Below, piece by piece: positions 38,801 through 47,142 of a DNA stretch of 64,000 nucleotides. The notes under the pieces are model-generated. The model made no database searches. It saw only the letters and a program-made list of their open reading frames with translations, and had not been told where the DNA came from. The translations under genes were made by a program, and so were the position numbers. Within the stretch, counting starts at the first letter, position 1. Each line of letters begins with the position of its first letter. Source of the DNA: Artemia franciscana (taxonomy: Eukaryota; Arthropoda; Branchiopoda; Anostraca; Artemiidae); NCBI RefSeq assembly GCF_032884065.1, contig NC_088868.1, positions 38,618,867 to 38,682,866 of the forward strand, given 5' to 3'.

Positions 38801-41502
38801 CCTTGGGGGACTAAGTCGTCCCCAAAGACATAGTTTTTATGTTTTTCGACTATGCTGAACAAAATGGCTATCTCAAAATTTTGATCCGTTGACTTTGGGA
38901 AAAAATGAGTTCCCCTCCAATTTCTTTGGTCACTTAAAAAGGGTACTAGAACTTTTAATTTCCGTTAGTATGAGCCCTCTAACGGCATTCTAGGACCAGT
39001 GGGTCGGTACGATCACCCCTTGGGAAAAGAAAAAAACAACAAATTAACACATACCAGTGATCGGTCTTCTGACAAAAAAAGTTCCACATTTTTGTAGATA
39101 GGAGTTTGAAACTTCTACAGTGGGGTTCTTTGATACGCTGAATGCGATAGTGTAATTTTCGTTAAGATTTCATGACTTTTGAGGGGTGTTTCCCCCTGTT
39201 TTCCAAAATAAGGCAAATTTTCTCAGGCTCGTATTTTTTGATGGGTAAGACTAAATTTGATATATTTAAAATCAGCATAAAAATCCGATTATTTTGATGT
39301 ATCTATTAGTGTCAAAATCCTTTTTTTAATACTTTCGTTCACTATTGAGCCGGGTCACTCCTTACTACAATTCGTCGCCACGAACTGTTTGACCAGCTAG
39401 TAACCTCATTTTCTACCTTAACCGCAGCATTGCTGTTCCCGTACGTAGCACTAATCACTTTAATGTGCTTATTTGGTATATCATCCAAGGATAGGACCTT
39501 CGCTAAAGCTCTTCTATCAGCTAAATCAAACGCTTGTTCATAATCTATAGAACTGAAGAGGTGTTTGGTGACTCTGGCACTTCTCAATTATTAATCTAAG
39601 GGTGAAAATTTGGTCGACGTATCTTCTACCTATCCTAAAACCACAATTTTCTTCTCTTTTTAGTTTATCTATAGCATCTCTAAGTCTAAAAAGTATCATC
39701 ATACTAAGTAATTTGTTTCCAAGAGAAACCAGGCCAACACCTCTATCATTACCACACTCATTCTTATCATTTTCTTTATGAAGGGGTTTAATTAGAGTTT
39801 TCCTTACATCGTTAGGTATTCACCTTTTTCAAAAATCATATTCACAATATTCCACAGTTCCAAAAATTTAGAGGTTCCTCATACTTCCCCATTGTTGTTC
39901 GACTGTAACCCCCCGAGTGCTTGTATTATGATGTGGGACAAGCTTCCAGAATTTACTCGGAGTTACCTCCGTTCGTTTCGGATGTCATGGATTCCGTGCC
40001 TCTGGAATGGTTTTGGACGTTTTCTAGGGGGGGGTTTTTTTATAACTTTTTTTTCTTTTCAGTAACTTTAGTTTCATGGTTACGCTACTCCATTGCTTAG
40101 TATGTGATTTGGGGGATTTTTGAGGTGGAAGATAGGTTTTTTTTTCATGCGTATTTTATTTTTTTTTTATTTTTTTTAGTTAAACAGTTGGTGGTAACGA
40201 ACTGTAAGCAAGTAGCGACCCGGCTCAATAGTAACCGAAACTCTAAAAAACAGAACTTTGATACCAATTGGTAAATCAAAAGAATCGGATTCTTATGCTG
40301 ATTTTAAATACATAAGATTCATCAGTTTTAGTCTTACCCATCAAAAGCTACGAGCCTGAGGAAATTTGCCTGATTTTCGAAAAAAGGAAGAAACATCCTC
40401 TAAAAGTCATAGAATCTTAATGAAAATCACATCATCAGATTCAGCCTATCAGAGAACCCTGTTGTAGAGGTTTCACCCTCCTATCTGCAAACCTCCTCCC
40501 AAGCTCATATTTCCCAAAGTCTCCGGATCAAAATTTTGAGATAGCCAATTTGTCCAGAATAGTCAAAAAATCTATTATCTAATGTTTTTGAGGACGATTT
40601 AATCCCCCACAGTCACCCACTGTCACAAGGGCTGTAAGTTAGGAACTTTGCCCATTGTTTACATATGGCATTCGTTATTGGGAAGTATACATACATTTTC
40701 ATTGGAAATTTTTTTGTGTGTGGGGGGGGGGCTCGGGAAGCAGGATGCGTGGGTGGGTCTCTCCATAGAGGAATTTTTCTTAGGGGAAGACAATTTTTCA
40801 TAAATGTGGTGACAGATATACCAACATTATTTAAAAACGGTCGTTTTCGACCATTTAAAAACGGTCGTTTTTGATTTCATGAATGTAATGTTTTCCTATT
40901 AAGCACAAAAATGCAACAAAAATGATAATCATTTTTACAATAAGCTCTTAAGAAAGCAAAATTCCAAAGTTCAAGTTTTTGGGACGCTGGGAAAAAAAAT
41001 AATTGCAATGCACAAGAATATAAAAAAAAAACTGTAGGTTTCGCTTTCAAGCTAGTACAGTTTGATGATTTTAGGTATGCTTTTAATACTTCAATATTAA
41101 CGAGAATTACAAAAGAAAAATGTCTAAATTCAAGCATTGGGAAGGCCAAAAATAGCAAAAGCAAAAACAGCAATAACCGAAAAACGCCAAAAATCAAAAT
41201 ATGAAAAAAAAAACCAGCTCTATGTTTATTTTAAGGCTGAAAGGGCTCTGAAACGTCAGTACATTAAAAATGTACGATATTCAGAAGAATTACACAAACA
41301 GAACTGTAAAATTTGAGATTTGGGAAGCCAAATTTAACAAAAATAACTTTAGTCTAGAAAAAAGGCTCTAGATTTTACTTACAAGCTGGAGGACTTTAAG
41401 AATTCCAGGGATGGTTTTAAAATATCCAATATTTAGAAGAATGGCTGATGTAGTGTGAACGCTAGTTGTGGTTCTTGTGACGGTCACCTGATGCGCTGAC
41501 AT
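20792..41502 (-). CDS. Gene 1: MARVEL-domain four-helix membrane protein (CMTM-like), complete, four exons
   Basis: Spliced CDS: join of 41502-41383, 29002-28802, 27403-27284 and 20866-20792, 171 codons plus TAA. Every intron is GT-AG and phase 0. The start ATG (41502-41500) opens a Thr/Val-rich cytoplasmic tail (VTVTRTTT near residues 6-13) followed by a NIGYFKTIPGILKVLQL segment, the typical entry of arthropod MARVEL proteins. Predicted helices lie at about residues 32-52, 67-95, 108-130 and 145-166, and the protein ends in a short basic tail (YKRG). Length and the four-helix plan fit the CKLF-like MARVEL transmembrane (CMTM)/plasmolipin-type family, whose members sit in membranes and act in vesicle traffic, membrane apposition or receptor turnover; the precise role here cannot be read. 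Introns are 12.4, 1.4 and 6.4 kb and full of repeats. A second gene of the same family lies upstream in the same orientation. Exon order and family are near certain; the substrate or partner is unknown. Confidence 0.9.
21790..23205 (+). repeat. Three-unit tandem array, 489-bp period
   Basis: Units start near 21790, 22279 and 22769 with AACACGAGACAATAAAAC. The first two units are almost identical (for example GCATGCGGACCAATGGTATG in both); the third is diverged and shorter. Each unit contains a GC-richer stretch with TTCGGCCGGGAATCCAATGC. Open frames of 60-70 codons recur with the period and differ in each unit, so they are not conserved genes. Lies in intron 3 of gene 1. Confidence 0.92.
23206..23560. 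other. Unassigned sequence, higher complexity
   Basis: Right after the 489-bp array the sequence changes to a mixed-composition stretch (TGTAGCGCGTCGCAAAGACTG). No coding frame or element could be named; it may be an unrecognised retroelement end. Confidence 0.3.
23808..23950 (+). repeat. Direct repeat, copy 1
   Basis: AAAATCAAAATCAGAAACTAG, CAAAGTTACTAGGCT and AAATTTTCTGTTAAAAAA match, with changes, 25855-25995 (GAAATCAAAATTCAGAGCAAG, AAAGTTACTAGGCT, AAATTTCCTAGTAAAAAA). Confidence 0.6.
24485..24534. repeat. Cluster of three ACGCGT palindromes
   Basis: ACGCGT occurs at 24485, 24505 and 24529, with a near-copy TACGCATTTTGAGTAATAAGCGCA just after. In AT-rich DNA this CpG-containing hexamer is rare. 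It may be a degenerate short tandem repeat. Confidence 0.6.
24990..25460 (+). repeat. Tandem array, about 145-bp period
   Basis: GACGTTCTGGTAGCCCGCTAG-type blocks occur at 25089, 25228 and 25376. Between them lie AAAAAGTGCCATTTG, GCAGATGACGGAA and TACATATGGCAAGTAGC. A diverged earlier unit is visible from about 24990. A short CTACCCATTT/GCAGTG repeat follows at 25430-25475. The 127-codon minus frame is a product of the repeat. Confidence 0.9.
25855..25995 (+). repeat. Direct repeat, copy 2
   Basis: Partner of 23808-23950, about 2.05 kb downstream in the same orientation. Confidence 0.6.
25996..27283. other. Intron 3 sequence, no second gene seen
   Basis: AT-rich. Around 26400-26640 a mixed-composition stretch reads partly open on the plus strand but I could not tie it to a family. 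Confidence 0.4.
27284..27403 (-). CDS. Gene 1 exon 3 (codons 108-147)
   Basis: A 120-nt phase-0 exon between acceptor tttctag (ending 27404) and donor gtaagt (27283-27278). It encodes helix 3, starting EVIYHFTITLLY, and the polar loop to helix 4, ending MAAA. It is the same length and phase as gene 2 exon 3 at 57633-57752, with 10 of 40 positions identical without a gap (E1, Y4, T9, L10, Y12, G15, V21, Y31, A38, A39). Confidence 0.9.
28802..29002 (-). CDS. Gene 1 exon 2 (codons 41-107)
   Basis: A 201-nt phase-0 exon between acceptor atatttcag (ending at 29003) and donor gtgagt (28801-28796). It codes for the rest of helix 1 (AISIIVVGIL), a short polar loop (WTTASSRYTAYQ) and helix 2 (about ELYLLLIATTALIATF), ending AKTIF. 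The upstream in-frame Met at 29044 belongs to the intron and is not the start, because the splice acceptor and exon 1 supply the N-terminus. Confidence 0.9.
29275..29625 (+). mobile_element. LINE C-terminal fragment (GHILRM type)
   Basis: The plus strand reads RWQYLGHILRMQDHRIPKIL in one frame, followed by HWQPK and, near 29580, a CVPPEALEEL-like end; this is the typical C-terminus of an endonuclease/reverse transcriptase LINE. Sequence differs clearly from LINE A, so it is another family or an old copy. Lies in intron 1 of gene 1. Confidence 0.65.
29626..30108. other. No recognisable gene
   Basis: AT-rich intron sequence; nothing supported. Confidence 0.5.
30109..30594 (+). mobile_element. 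SINE family S1, dimeric copy
   Basis: A tRNA-like head (A-box region TAGTTAAGTGGTTGCC near 30115; B-box GGTTCGATTC near 30168) is followed by two tandem core units, about 30236-30403 and 30405-30573. Each contains AAATGGGT, TGGAGAAATCTG, GGTGTGCGA, CCATTGCACTTCCTGGC and GGAGATCAGC-like blocks. The tail is (CTTTAC)n. Open frames across it are not genes. Confidence 0.85.
30690..30965 (+). repeat. R1 terminal hairpin fragment
   Basis: Contains the R1 end features, including ACTCCGTGTACAA, CTCCTCTTCAATCCCTCACTCTTTACG and, after about 100 bp, GAGCGAGGGTCCGAGG and TTTCTGTTCGTTTTAAGTTTG, which face each other as inverted arms. Confidence 0.6.
30966..32039. other. No recognisable gene
   Basis: AT-rich intron sequence. 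The 74-codon frame at 31048-31272 shows no family features. Confidence 0.5.
32040..33000 (+). repeat. Degenerate tandem array with GAGTCTGAA blocks, about 145-bp period
   Basis: A block like TTGAGTCTGAATGAGTTCAGTGAGTCA recurs at about 32058, 32205, 32361, 32512, 32650, 32800 and 32932, with intervals of 132-156 bp. Between blocks lie TTATTTTGAAGTTCAGTNNG-like sequences. Copies are strongly diverged; a weak echo lies at 33340. Lies in intron 1 of gene 1. Confidence 0.75.
33001..34489. other. No recognisable gene
   Basis: AT-rich intron sequence; the two 82-codon minus frames (32971-33219, 33564-33812) show no family features. A 19-bp phrase, GAGTCACAACCCAGC, is repeated directly at 34251 and 34268. 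Confidence 0.45.
34490..34596 (+). mobile_element. LINE A 3' end fragment
   Basis: TTTGAATAGATTGGAATAGAGG, GGAGCGTGCGTAATTGTGT and the tail AATAAGTTGTTACTAGTAGTAGTAG match the LINE A 3' end. Confidence 0.7.
35650..36045 (+). mobile_element. LINE B-type reverse transcriptase fragment
   Basis: The plus frame holds FKGGSRNDPASCRPISLLSM followed by FSK, the RT block around RPISLLS. A shifted continuation reads SFVNYLRSGLDCGLIPFALF, up to the point where the first palm aspartate would come. The fragment is cut at 36045 by a LINE A 3' end in the opposite orientation. Not enough to name the clade. Confidence 0.7.
36046..36335 (-). mobile_element. LINE A 3' end and C-terminal fragment
   Basis: The minus strand reads RWLGHALRMMNDRLSKIVL and ends through AGCTGTGTTGGTCTCAGGCGG to AGTAAAAGTAGTAG at 36046. 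It is the 3' portion of a copy whose more 5' portions lie at 37021-37435 and 39391-39895. Confidence 0.75.
36372..37020 (-). repeat. R1 copy, minus strand
   Basis: Contains the complement of R1 landmarks: CATAGTTGAGAGGCCCAATAACTATG, GGGCACCTAGGCCCC and the TTAAAAGTTCTACTGCCC block, in reverse order. Sits between two parts of a LINE A copy. Confidence 0.7.
37021..37435 (-). pseudogene. LINE A reverse transcriptase middle part
   Basis: Minus strand reads VDFVLRSPAKALGKHG, a degenerate catalytic box (expected YADD, here with substitutions near 37350), then INELLEVL, IGFKINVKETKPLRLRISDG and FTYLGSIISKDG. This is the part of the palm domain that the copy at 2406-3680 has lost. Confidence 0.75.
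37436..38510 (-). repeat. R1 copy, minus strand
   Basis: Contains GGTCATTTAAAAAG-type and CAATACCTTGCTCTTTAC hairpin blocks and the complement of the R1 head (CCGGGTCGCTCCTTACTAC at 38468). Adjacent to a second R1 copy in the same orientation. Confidence 0.75.
38511..39390 (-). repeat. R1 copy, minus strand, head-to-tail with the previous one
   Basis: Starts with the CCTGAATCACAAAGGTCGCAG hairpin end and finishes with the head GAGCCGGGTCACTCCTTACTACAATTCGT (complement). Two R1 copies in a row suggest that R1 can be tandemly arranged. Confidence 0.75.
39391..39895 (-). pseudogene. LINE A reverse transcriptase 5' part
   Basis: Minus strand reads VNPLHKEND-like and GLVSLGNKLLSMMILFRLRD blocks, then IDYEQAFDLADRRALAKVLS and IKVISATYGNSNAAVKVENE. 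The frame is broken at the inserted R1 (39390). With 37021-37435 and 36046-36335 it forms one dismembered LINE A copy. Confidence 0.75.
39896..40184. other. No recognisable gene
   Basis: Mixed sequence ending in T-rich runs near 40040-40180. Confidence 0.5.
40185..40870 (+). repeat. R1 copy, plus strand, with internal deletion
   Basis: Starts with GGTAACGAACTGTAAGCAAGTAGCGACCCGGCTCAATAG and runs to the GGGGAAGACAATTTTTCAT block; the stretch after TATCTGCAAA is shortened compared with 62505-64000. A palindrome, AAAACGGTCGTTTTCGACC, follows at 40834 and is repeated at 40858. Confidence 0.75.
40871..41382. other. Intron 1 of gene 1, no further feature
   Basis: AT-rich; the 106-codon minus frame at 40877-41197 is poly-A/T-driven and shows no family features. 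Confidence 0.45.
41383..41502 (-). CDS. Gene 1 exon 1 (codons 1-40)
   Basis: Begins at ATG 41502-41500 and ends in CAG CTT followed by the donor gtaagt (rc of 41377-41382). It encodes the Thr-rich N-terminal tail and the start of helix 1 (IPGILKVLQL). A T-rich acceptor-like site, ttattgttatag, ends at 41528, 26 nt upstream of the ATG, so the true exon may run from 41527 with a further non-coding first exon elsewhere (inference). A (TA)n tract lies about 70-110 nt upstream of the ATG. Confidence 0.88.
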
Positions 41503-41566
41503 CCTCGAAAATCTATTGAATCTTTTCCTATAACAATAAAATAAAATAGTGGCAGTTCTTTTCCTA

Positions 41567-41570
<4 letters not shown>

Positions 41571-41613
<43 letters not shown>
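41571..41613. repeat. (TA)n microsatellite
   Basis: About 43 bp of TA just upstream of gene 1's start codon, next to the SINE. Confidence 0.95.
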
Positions 41614-41616
<3 letters not shown>

Positions 41617-41621
41617 AAAAA

Positions 41622-42180
<559 letters not shown>

Positions 42181-42307
42181 TTAAGCCCTCCAAACTTCAA
42201 ACATTTTTGTTTATCAAAAATACCGTAGTTCGTGATTAAAGCTTCTTGTTTTCGACGCTTCATAAAAAACACCAAAGAGTAACTAATTTTTTGCCTCCAA
42301 CTCCAGG

Positions 42308-42394
42308 AATATATAATTATATTATATAATATATATTATATAATATATTATATATCTATATTATATAATATATAATTATATTATATTATATATA
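42308..42394. repeat. AT palindrome cluster
   Basis: ATAATTATATTATATAATATAT-type sequence occurs in both orientations, giving several overlapping hairpins. Confidence 0.8.
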
Positions 42395-43269
42395 GAAAAT
42401 ATATAAGCATCTATTTTCCATTTCTTCAAACACTGAATAACTTTATGATGTTTCAAGCTTGGCCACCCCACTATTTATTATTATTTTTTCATGCTGGATT
42501 GGGCTTTCTAATAATTTAAATTTTTCGGCTTTCGGCCCTAATGGGTGCTTCCTTTGCGGTTTGAGAACCTTGACAACACCACTGAATGACCAAAATAACA
42601 AAAATTCTCCAGGAAGGTACCCACTCATAGCTCATAAATCAGCGGTAGTTTGTCAAAAATTTAATATTCTATTTTGTGTCTAACTGTTACATTCTTTACT
42701 TTGCTTAATATGTGGGGTAACGTTTAAGGCTTGTTTAGTGACTGGTTCGCAGAAAGGAAAACATTGAGAAAACAGAAAAAAAAATTGAGAAAAGAGTCGA
42801 AAAGGTTTTTGGTCTTATTGTAGCCCACTGATTTGTGACATTTTAAGTAGCGCTTAAAATATTCTTTTGGACTAACTATACTTCCATTGTTTTATACTTT
42901 ACCTTCTAGCTATAAATTATGCTTGCTTAAAACACTTTTTTTAAGTCTATGTAGCTACAAACTTCGCAATTTTCACAAAATTCGAAAGTTATATAAGCAA
43001 TTGGCCTTGCTCTCTCACCAATCCTTCCTAAAAACGGCCTCCTCAAGGACGATTGCGGAAGTTTTTCAAGACAGATAAGCCTTCAATTGTTTCAGAGAGA
43101 GGGAACAATGGTTTCAACAAAGTTAGTTTCTTAGAATATTCTCATATTATTTCTTTATTTTGTAAAACTTGCCTATATCATTTTGTTCAAGATTAGTTTT
43201 CTAAGGGAGGAAGACTAAAAACCTCTGTTCTACTCAACGGGAATTCTTGTGACCCTCCAAAAAACTTCT
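42395..43269. other. No recognisable gene
   Basis: The overlapping frames at 42443-42683 on both strands and at 42887-43078 show no family features. Confidence 0.4.
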
Positions 43270-43565
43270 TTTCTACTACTAACAACTCACCGCAGCACCC
43301 AAGCCACCTGAGACCAATACAGCTACGCAAGCTCGTCATCCATCCCAATATATTCAAACCATCCCTCTTTAAACCCTCCCAGGAAGTTCCCGTTTTCCTT
43401 AAATCTTTTTATGACATCATTCTACCCCAACCGAGGACGACCTGCTTTCCGTTTAGCCCTGGACGGTTGGCCAAAAGGACGACCATCGGCAATCTGTCAT
43501 CCTTCCTCCGCAGAACGTGGCCTGGCCATCTCATTTCCTTTCGTCTCATTCTCATAAAAACAAGA
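43270..43565 (-). mobile_element. LINE A 3' end and C-terminal fragment
   Basis: The minus strand keeps RWPGHVLRRKDDRLPMVVLL and continues to the AGTTGTTAGTAGTAG end at 43270. Confidence 0.75.
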
Positions 43566-43623
43566 AACCAGTCATCGTTGCCAGTTAACTTTTTCAGTTT
43601 TATGCAAAGTTTGATGGCCACAG

Positions 43624-43732
43624 TCTAGGTTAGGTTGGACTAGCTCAGGTTAGGTTTCTAGCCCATTGCAGAGATTTATAACCTAATTTAACCTAACCCA
43701 ACTTATCTAACCTAACTTTAACTTTTCCCCTC
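43624..43732. repeat. TTAGGTT-rich inverted repeat
   Basis: CTAGGTTAGGTTGGACTAG and CAGGTTAGGTTTC (43624-43660) face AACCTAATTTAACCTAACCC and ATCTAACCTAAC (43681-43722). The unit resembles the arthropod telomere repeat TTAGG but is irregular. Confidence 0.6.
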
Positions 43733-43842
43733 AAAGCTTGCATTAGATTGAAAAAGCTGATTTGTAAAGCTAATTGGATTTAAGAAGAGAAAAGGGACAT
43801 TCACCGGTGAATGTCGACATTAACCAGATTTCAGACATTCAT

Positions 43843-43935
43843 AGTAACATATATATGTAACATATATATGTAACATAGTAACATATATATGTAACATATA
43901 TATGTAACATAGTAACATATATATGTATATGCTTG
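43843..43935. repeat. Minisatellite, TAACATATATATG unit
   Basis: Six to seven copies of a 13-bp unit arranged in a higher-order pattern with GTAACATA interruptions. Each unit is self-complementary at CATATATATG. Confidence 0.9.
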
Positions 43936-45845
43936 GTGTATCAGTACTTTACTCGAGGGGACGAATCATGGTCATCAAATACGTTAATCCTAATCACCGA
44001 TACTATCACGTTTTTTGTTGTTGTTTTTATTTTTTGAACAGTAACTAAAATATTTTGAAGTTCAAACTACAGGATAATTCACAATGCTCAGAATACAGCT
44101 GTAACTAGCTTGAGTAATTTAAATGAACTTAATTAGATTAATCACCTTAACAGTGCCAAACATGAAATTAGCTTTAGCAATCAAATCCAGGAATCTTAAA
44201 ATCAAGGAAAGGGCTACGTTTCGGACATTCAGTCGCACTTTTTGAAATAAAGGGAGGCGTTACTGACCCCCCTGGCCCCCTACCACACTGAAATTCTGAA
44301 AACTACCTTAAAATCATCACAAACACTTTCTTATCTCGTTCTTAAAAGCGTTTTCGATAAAGGTGCAGAGCAACAGCTCTCTAAAAGGAAGCATATAAAC
44401 AAAATAAAGTAGCACAATCAGATTCCTTATTTTATACTCCTTTTCAAAATCAATACATTAGTCGGGGGTCGTTACCCTGACAATTCACTATTACCTTCCC
44501 CTAGATTTGTATTTGTCTCACTTAGATTCACTTCGTATAAAGCCCGTGAAAACCGGTTATTGCCTCATCTTTGCGATCCATATTCTCGATTGTGTACCAT
44601 ATAATACGGAAAAACCTTCAATTGTCCCACCGACTACCCCACCCTACATTTTGTCAATAGTCAACGCTACATTTTTATTTATTTTTAGCAAACATGATAT
44701 TATTGTAAGTTAACTAAAAATGAAGTTTCACCAGATGTGATATCAGTTTTGTTCTATATTTATATTACGATAAACAATTAGGCTATCAAACCCGAAAACC
44801 AATCACTATCCGCAGCCACAACAATCTATAAGAAACCTAAGGGAGAGGGAAGGGGGAATTTTTTCAGTTTTAAAATGGAGATACGGAAAAATGTTCTTTT
44901 CAAAATCTAGTGTTTTTTAATGATAATAGAAAGAAAGTTTTTTTTCTAAAATCTTGGGTGGGGGTATCTTTTCTTTCCTTCAGTTTTATCAAGACGAACT
45001 ATAAGTGAAACAAAGCCAAAATACAGCCTATATTGATAGTGGCACGGATTTTGTTAAAAGTAGTGAGGGGGTATTTGTGTTTTCTTTTTATTATTATCCT
45101 CAATGGAAATGCAGCAAGGGTATTTCTTGATATGTGGGAGGCAATACCAACCCACCCCCCGCAATTGACGCCCCTTTCTTTTTTCAGCCCAGCGGTACAA
45201 CTACAAGAAATATTATGAAACCCTTTATTCATATTAATTTTTAATAATCATAGCATTACCGCGAATTAACTAAAAATTAAACTTTATTAAATTACGCCAG
45301 CAGTATTTTTCTTCATTAGTAATACCAAAATAAATTAAAAACGCTCAAAAGGACAAAAATTGCCTTTATTCACAGTGACACAAATCCATAAAACTTGAGG
45401 GAGGGGGAAAGGAATTTTTTCGAATAAAGATACACAAAAATATATTTTGGTATTAGTCCGCAATTAAGCCAAGCAAAAGGAAACACTAGAGTGTTCTGAT
45501 AGAAAATTTTAAAAAAATCAAAAATGATTACTTATAACATTACCAAAGCGCTTCACTTTACTCCCCCCCCCCTCCTCCCTCTAATGTAAAAACACCTAGT
45601 ACAAATTAAATATTTTCCATGGATTTTTCTGTTTCTTGATTTTGCTCACGTTGCTTCCTTACCGTTAAATCTGTTTGAAAAAAAAGGAACGATGGCGAAA
45701 TGCATTAAATGTATATAATTCGGGACATTATTTGCACATTAGGGAGGGGGAGTAAATGAAGTGTAGTACTCTTAGGATAAATAGGTAAATTAGGGCAGTT
45801 TATATTTATTGACCTACGAATTGGGTAAACATACCAGCCGTATGT
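43936..45845. repeat. Spacer with diverged copies of a dispersed repeat (R2)
   Basis: Phrases like TTTATTTTTAGCAAACATGATATTATTGTAAGTTAACTAAAAATGAAGTTT (44673-44727) recur at 45230-45280, 47270-47300 and 47748-47796, preceded by a GGTACAACTACAAGAAATATT-like phrase (45193, 47222, 47707). Open frames at 44999-45232 are within it. Confidence 0.55.
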
Positions 45846-46557
45846 GATAATATAATAATCACTTTACTCGGAAATTCAATTTTAAGCCCATTACTTACCC
45901 TCAAAGATGATACCTTTTTCCCTTATTCGGCCTATATAAAAGGACTAAAAACAACAATTCTTACTTCTTTATAAGCATATTGATGAAAGTAAAAACATTT
46001 TCACTGTAGCTCAGCCATACTTTTCCACTACCATCCTCTGCCTCATGTGCGAATATATAGTACGAATTATATATTTTTTATTTTTTTTGTTTTCTGTTTC
46101 GCTTTTTCGTCATAGTTAATAGTATTTATCGTAGTATAGTATCATATAATAGTATACCATCATAGTATAACAATCATTATTAAAATTTTTTCTTCGCAAT
46201 TTTTTAATGGTGCTAAGGACGGAATAAATATCTCTAGAGTAAAGAGTCAATAAACCCTCATTAATATTCTAATTTTCAGACCAACTGTCTGGAGTACAGA
46301 ATTAAAATGGAATAGTTGTGGGCATCAAGTCATGGCTAATTGTAGAAAAAGCCAAGACAGATAGAATAATATATTTTATATGTTTTCTGGTTCGCTTTTT
46401 CGTCATAGTTGATTCAATTTAAGGGTAAACCAATTTAAATTGAAGTCATAAAACAGCAGTATATAAGATATATCTAAAATTAGAGAAAAAGGTATCATCT
46501 TTGAGGGTCCTTAATAGACTTAAAATTGAATATCCGAGTAAAGTGATTATTATATTC
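45846..46557. mobile_element. Foldback element with about 80-bp inverted arms
   Basis: The left arm (45846-45925) includes ATAATCACTTTACTCGG and CCCTCAAAGATGATACCTTTTTC. The right arm (46476-46557) is its complement with few changes. The 550-bp interior has a direct repeat, GTTTCGCTTTTTCGTCATAGTT (46096) and GGTTCGCTTTTTCGTCATAGTT (46389). No transposase frame is present. Confidence 0.7.
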
Positions 46558-46830
46558 GGAAAAGGCGAGTGGTAAGTTCACCTTTTCAGTAGGTCAGTAA
46601 TACAAACAGTCTCAAATTTACCGAAAGATGTAAACAAGTATTAAAGGATTAAGTTAATTTCTGAATTGTATCGTGTTTCTATTTGATCAGGCCTTAGTGT
46701 AGACTTATACCCGTATTTTCCGATATAGGGAGGGTGGCATTTGCGTGTTTTTTTTTTTAATGTCATCCTGAATGGAAATACAAAAGGCCATTTTTAACAA
46801 TATATAGGCAATTGGTTACTTATATATTAG
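46558..46830. other. No recognisable gene
   Basis: AT-rich spacer between two inverted-repeat elements. Confidence 0.5.
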
Positions 46831-47142
46831 CCAGTACACTCTCGAGAATTTGGATCTATAAAATCAGACAATAAAAGGTTTATTGTTGTCTGTATACGCA
46901 GACAATTAGCTTCGGCTCACTGGAAAACTACATTGCAGCTATGTTTTAACTAATGTTTAGTTAGCTACATTTTAGTTTAGTTTAAATTTTGCATATAACC
47001 CCTCTATACTAAACCCCCCACCCCAACTCCCTTAATACGCAAAAATGCAGCCGAAATTATTTATACCCAATCTATATCCCAAGCGTCTCAGTTGTTTAAA
47101 CCCCATACTTGTAGATCCGAATTCTCGAGTGTGTACTGGTTA
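46831..47142. mobile_element. Small inverted-repeat element, about 310 bp
   Basis: Left end CCAGTACACTCTCGAGAATTTGGATCTA and right end TAGATCCGAATTCTCGAGTGTGTACTGG are inverted with two or three differences over 28 bp. A short palindrome, GTCTGTATACGCAGAC, lies inside near 46889. Flanking TTAG and TTAA are compatible with a short target duplication. Confidence 0.65.
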
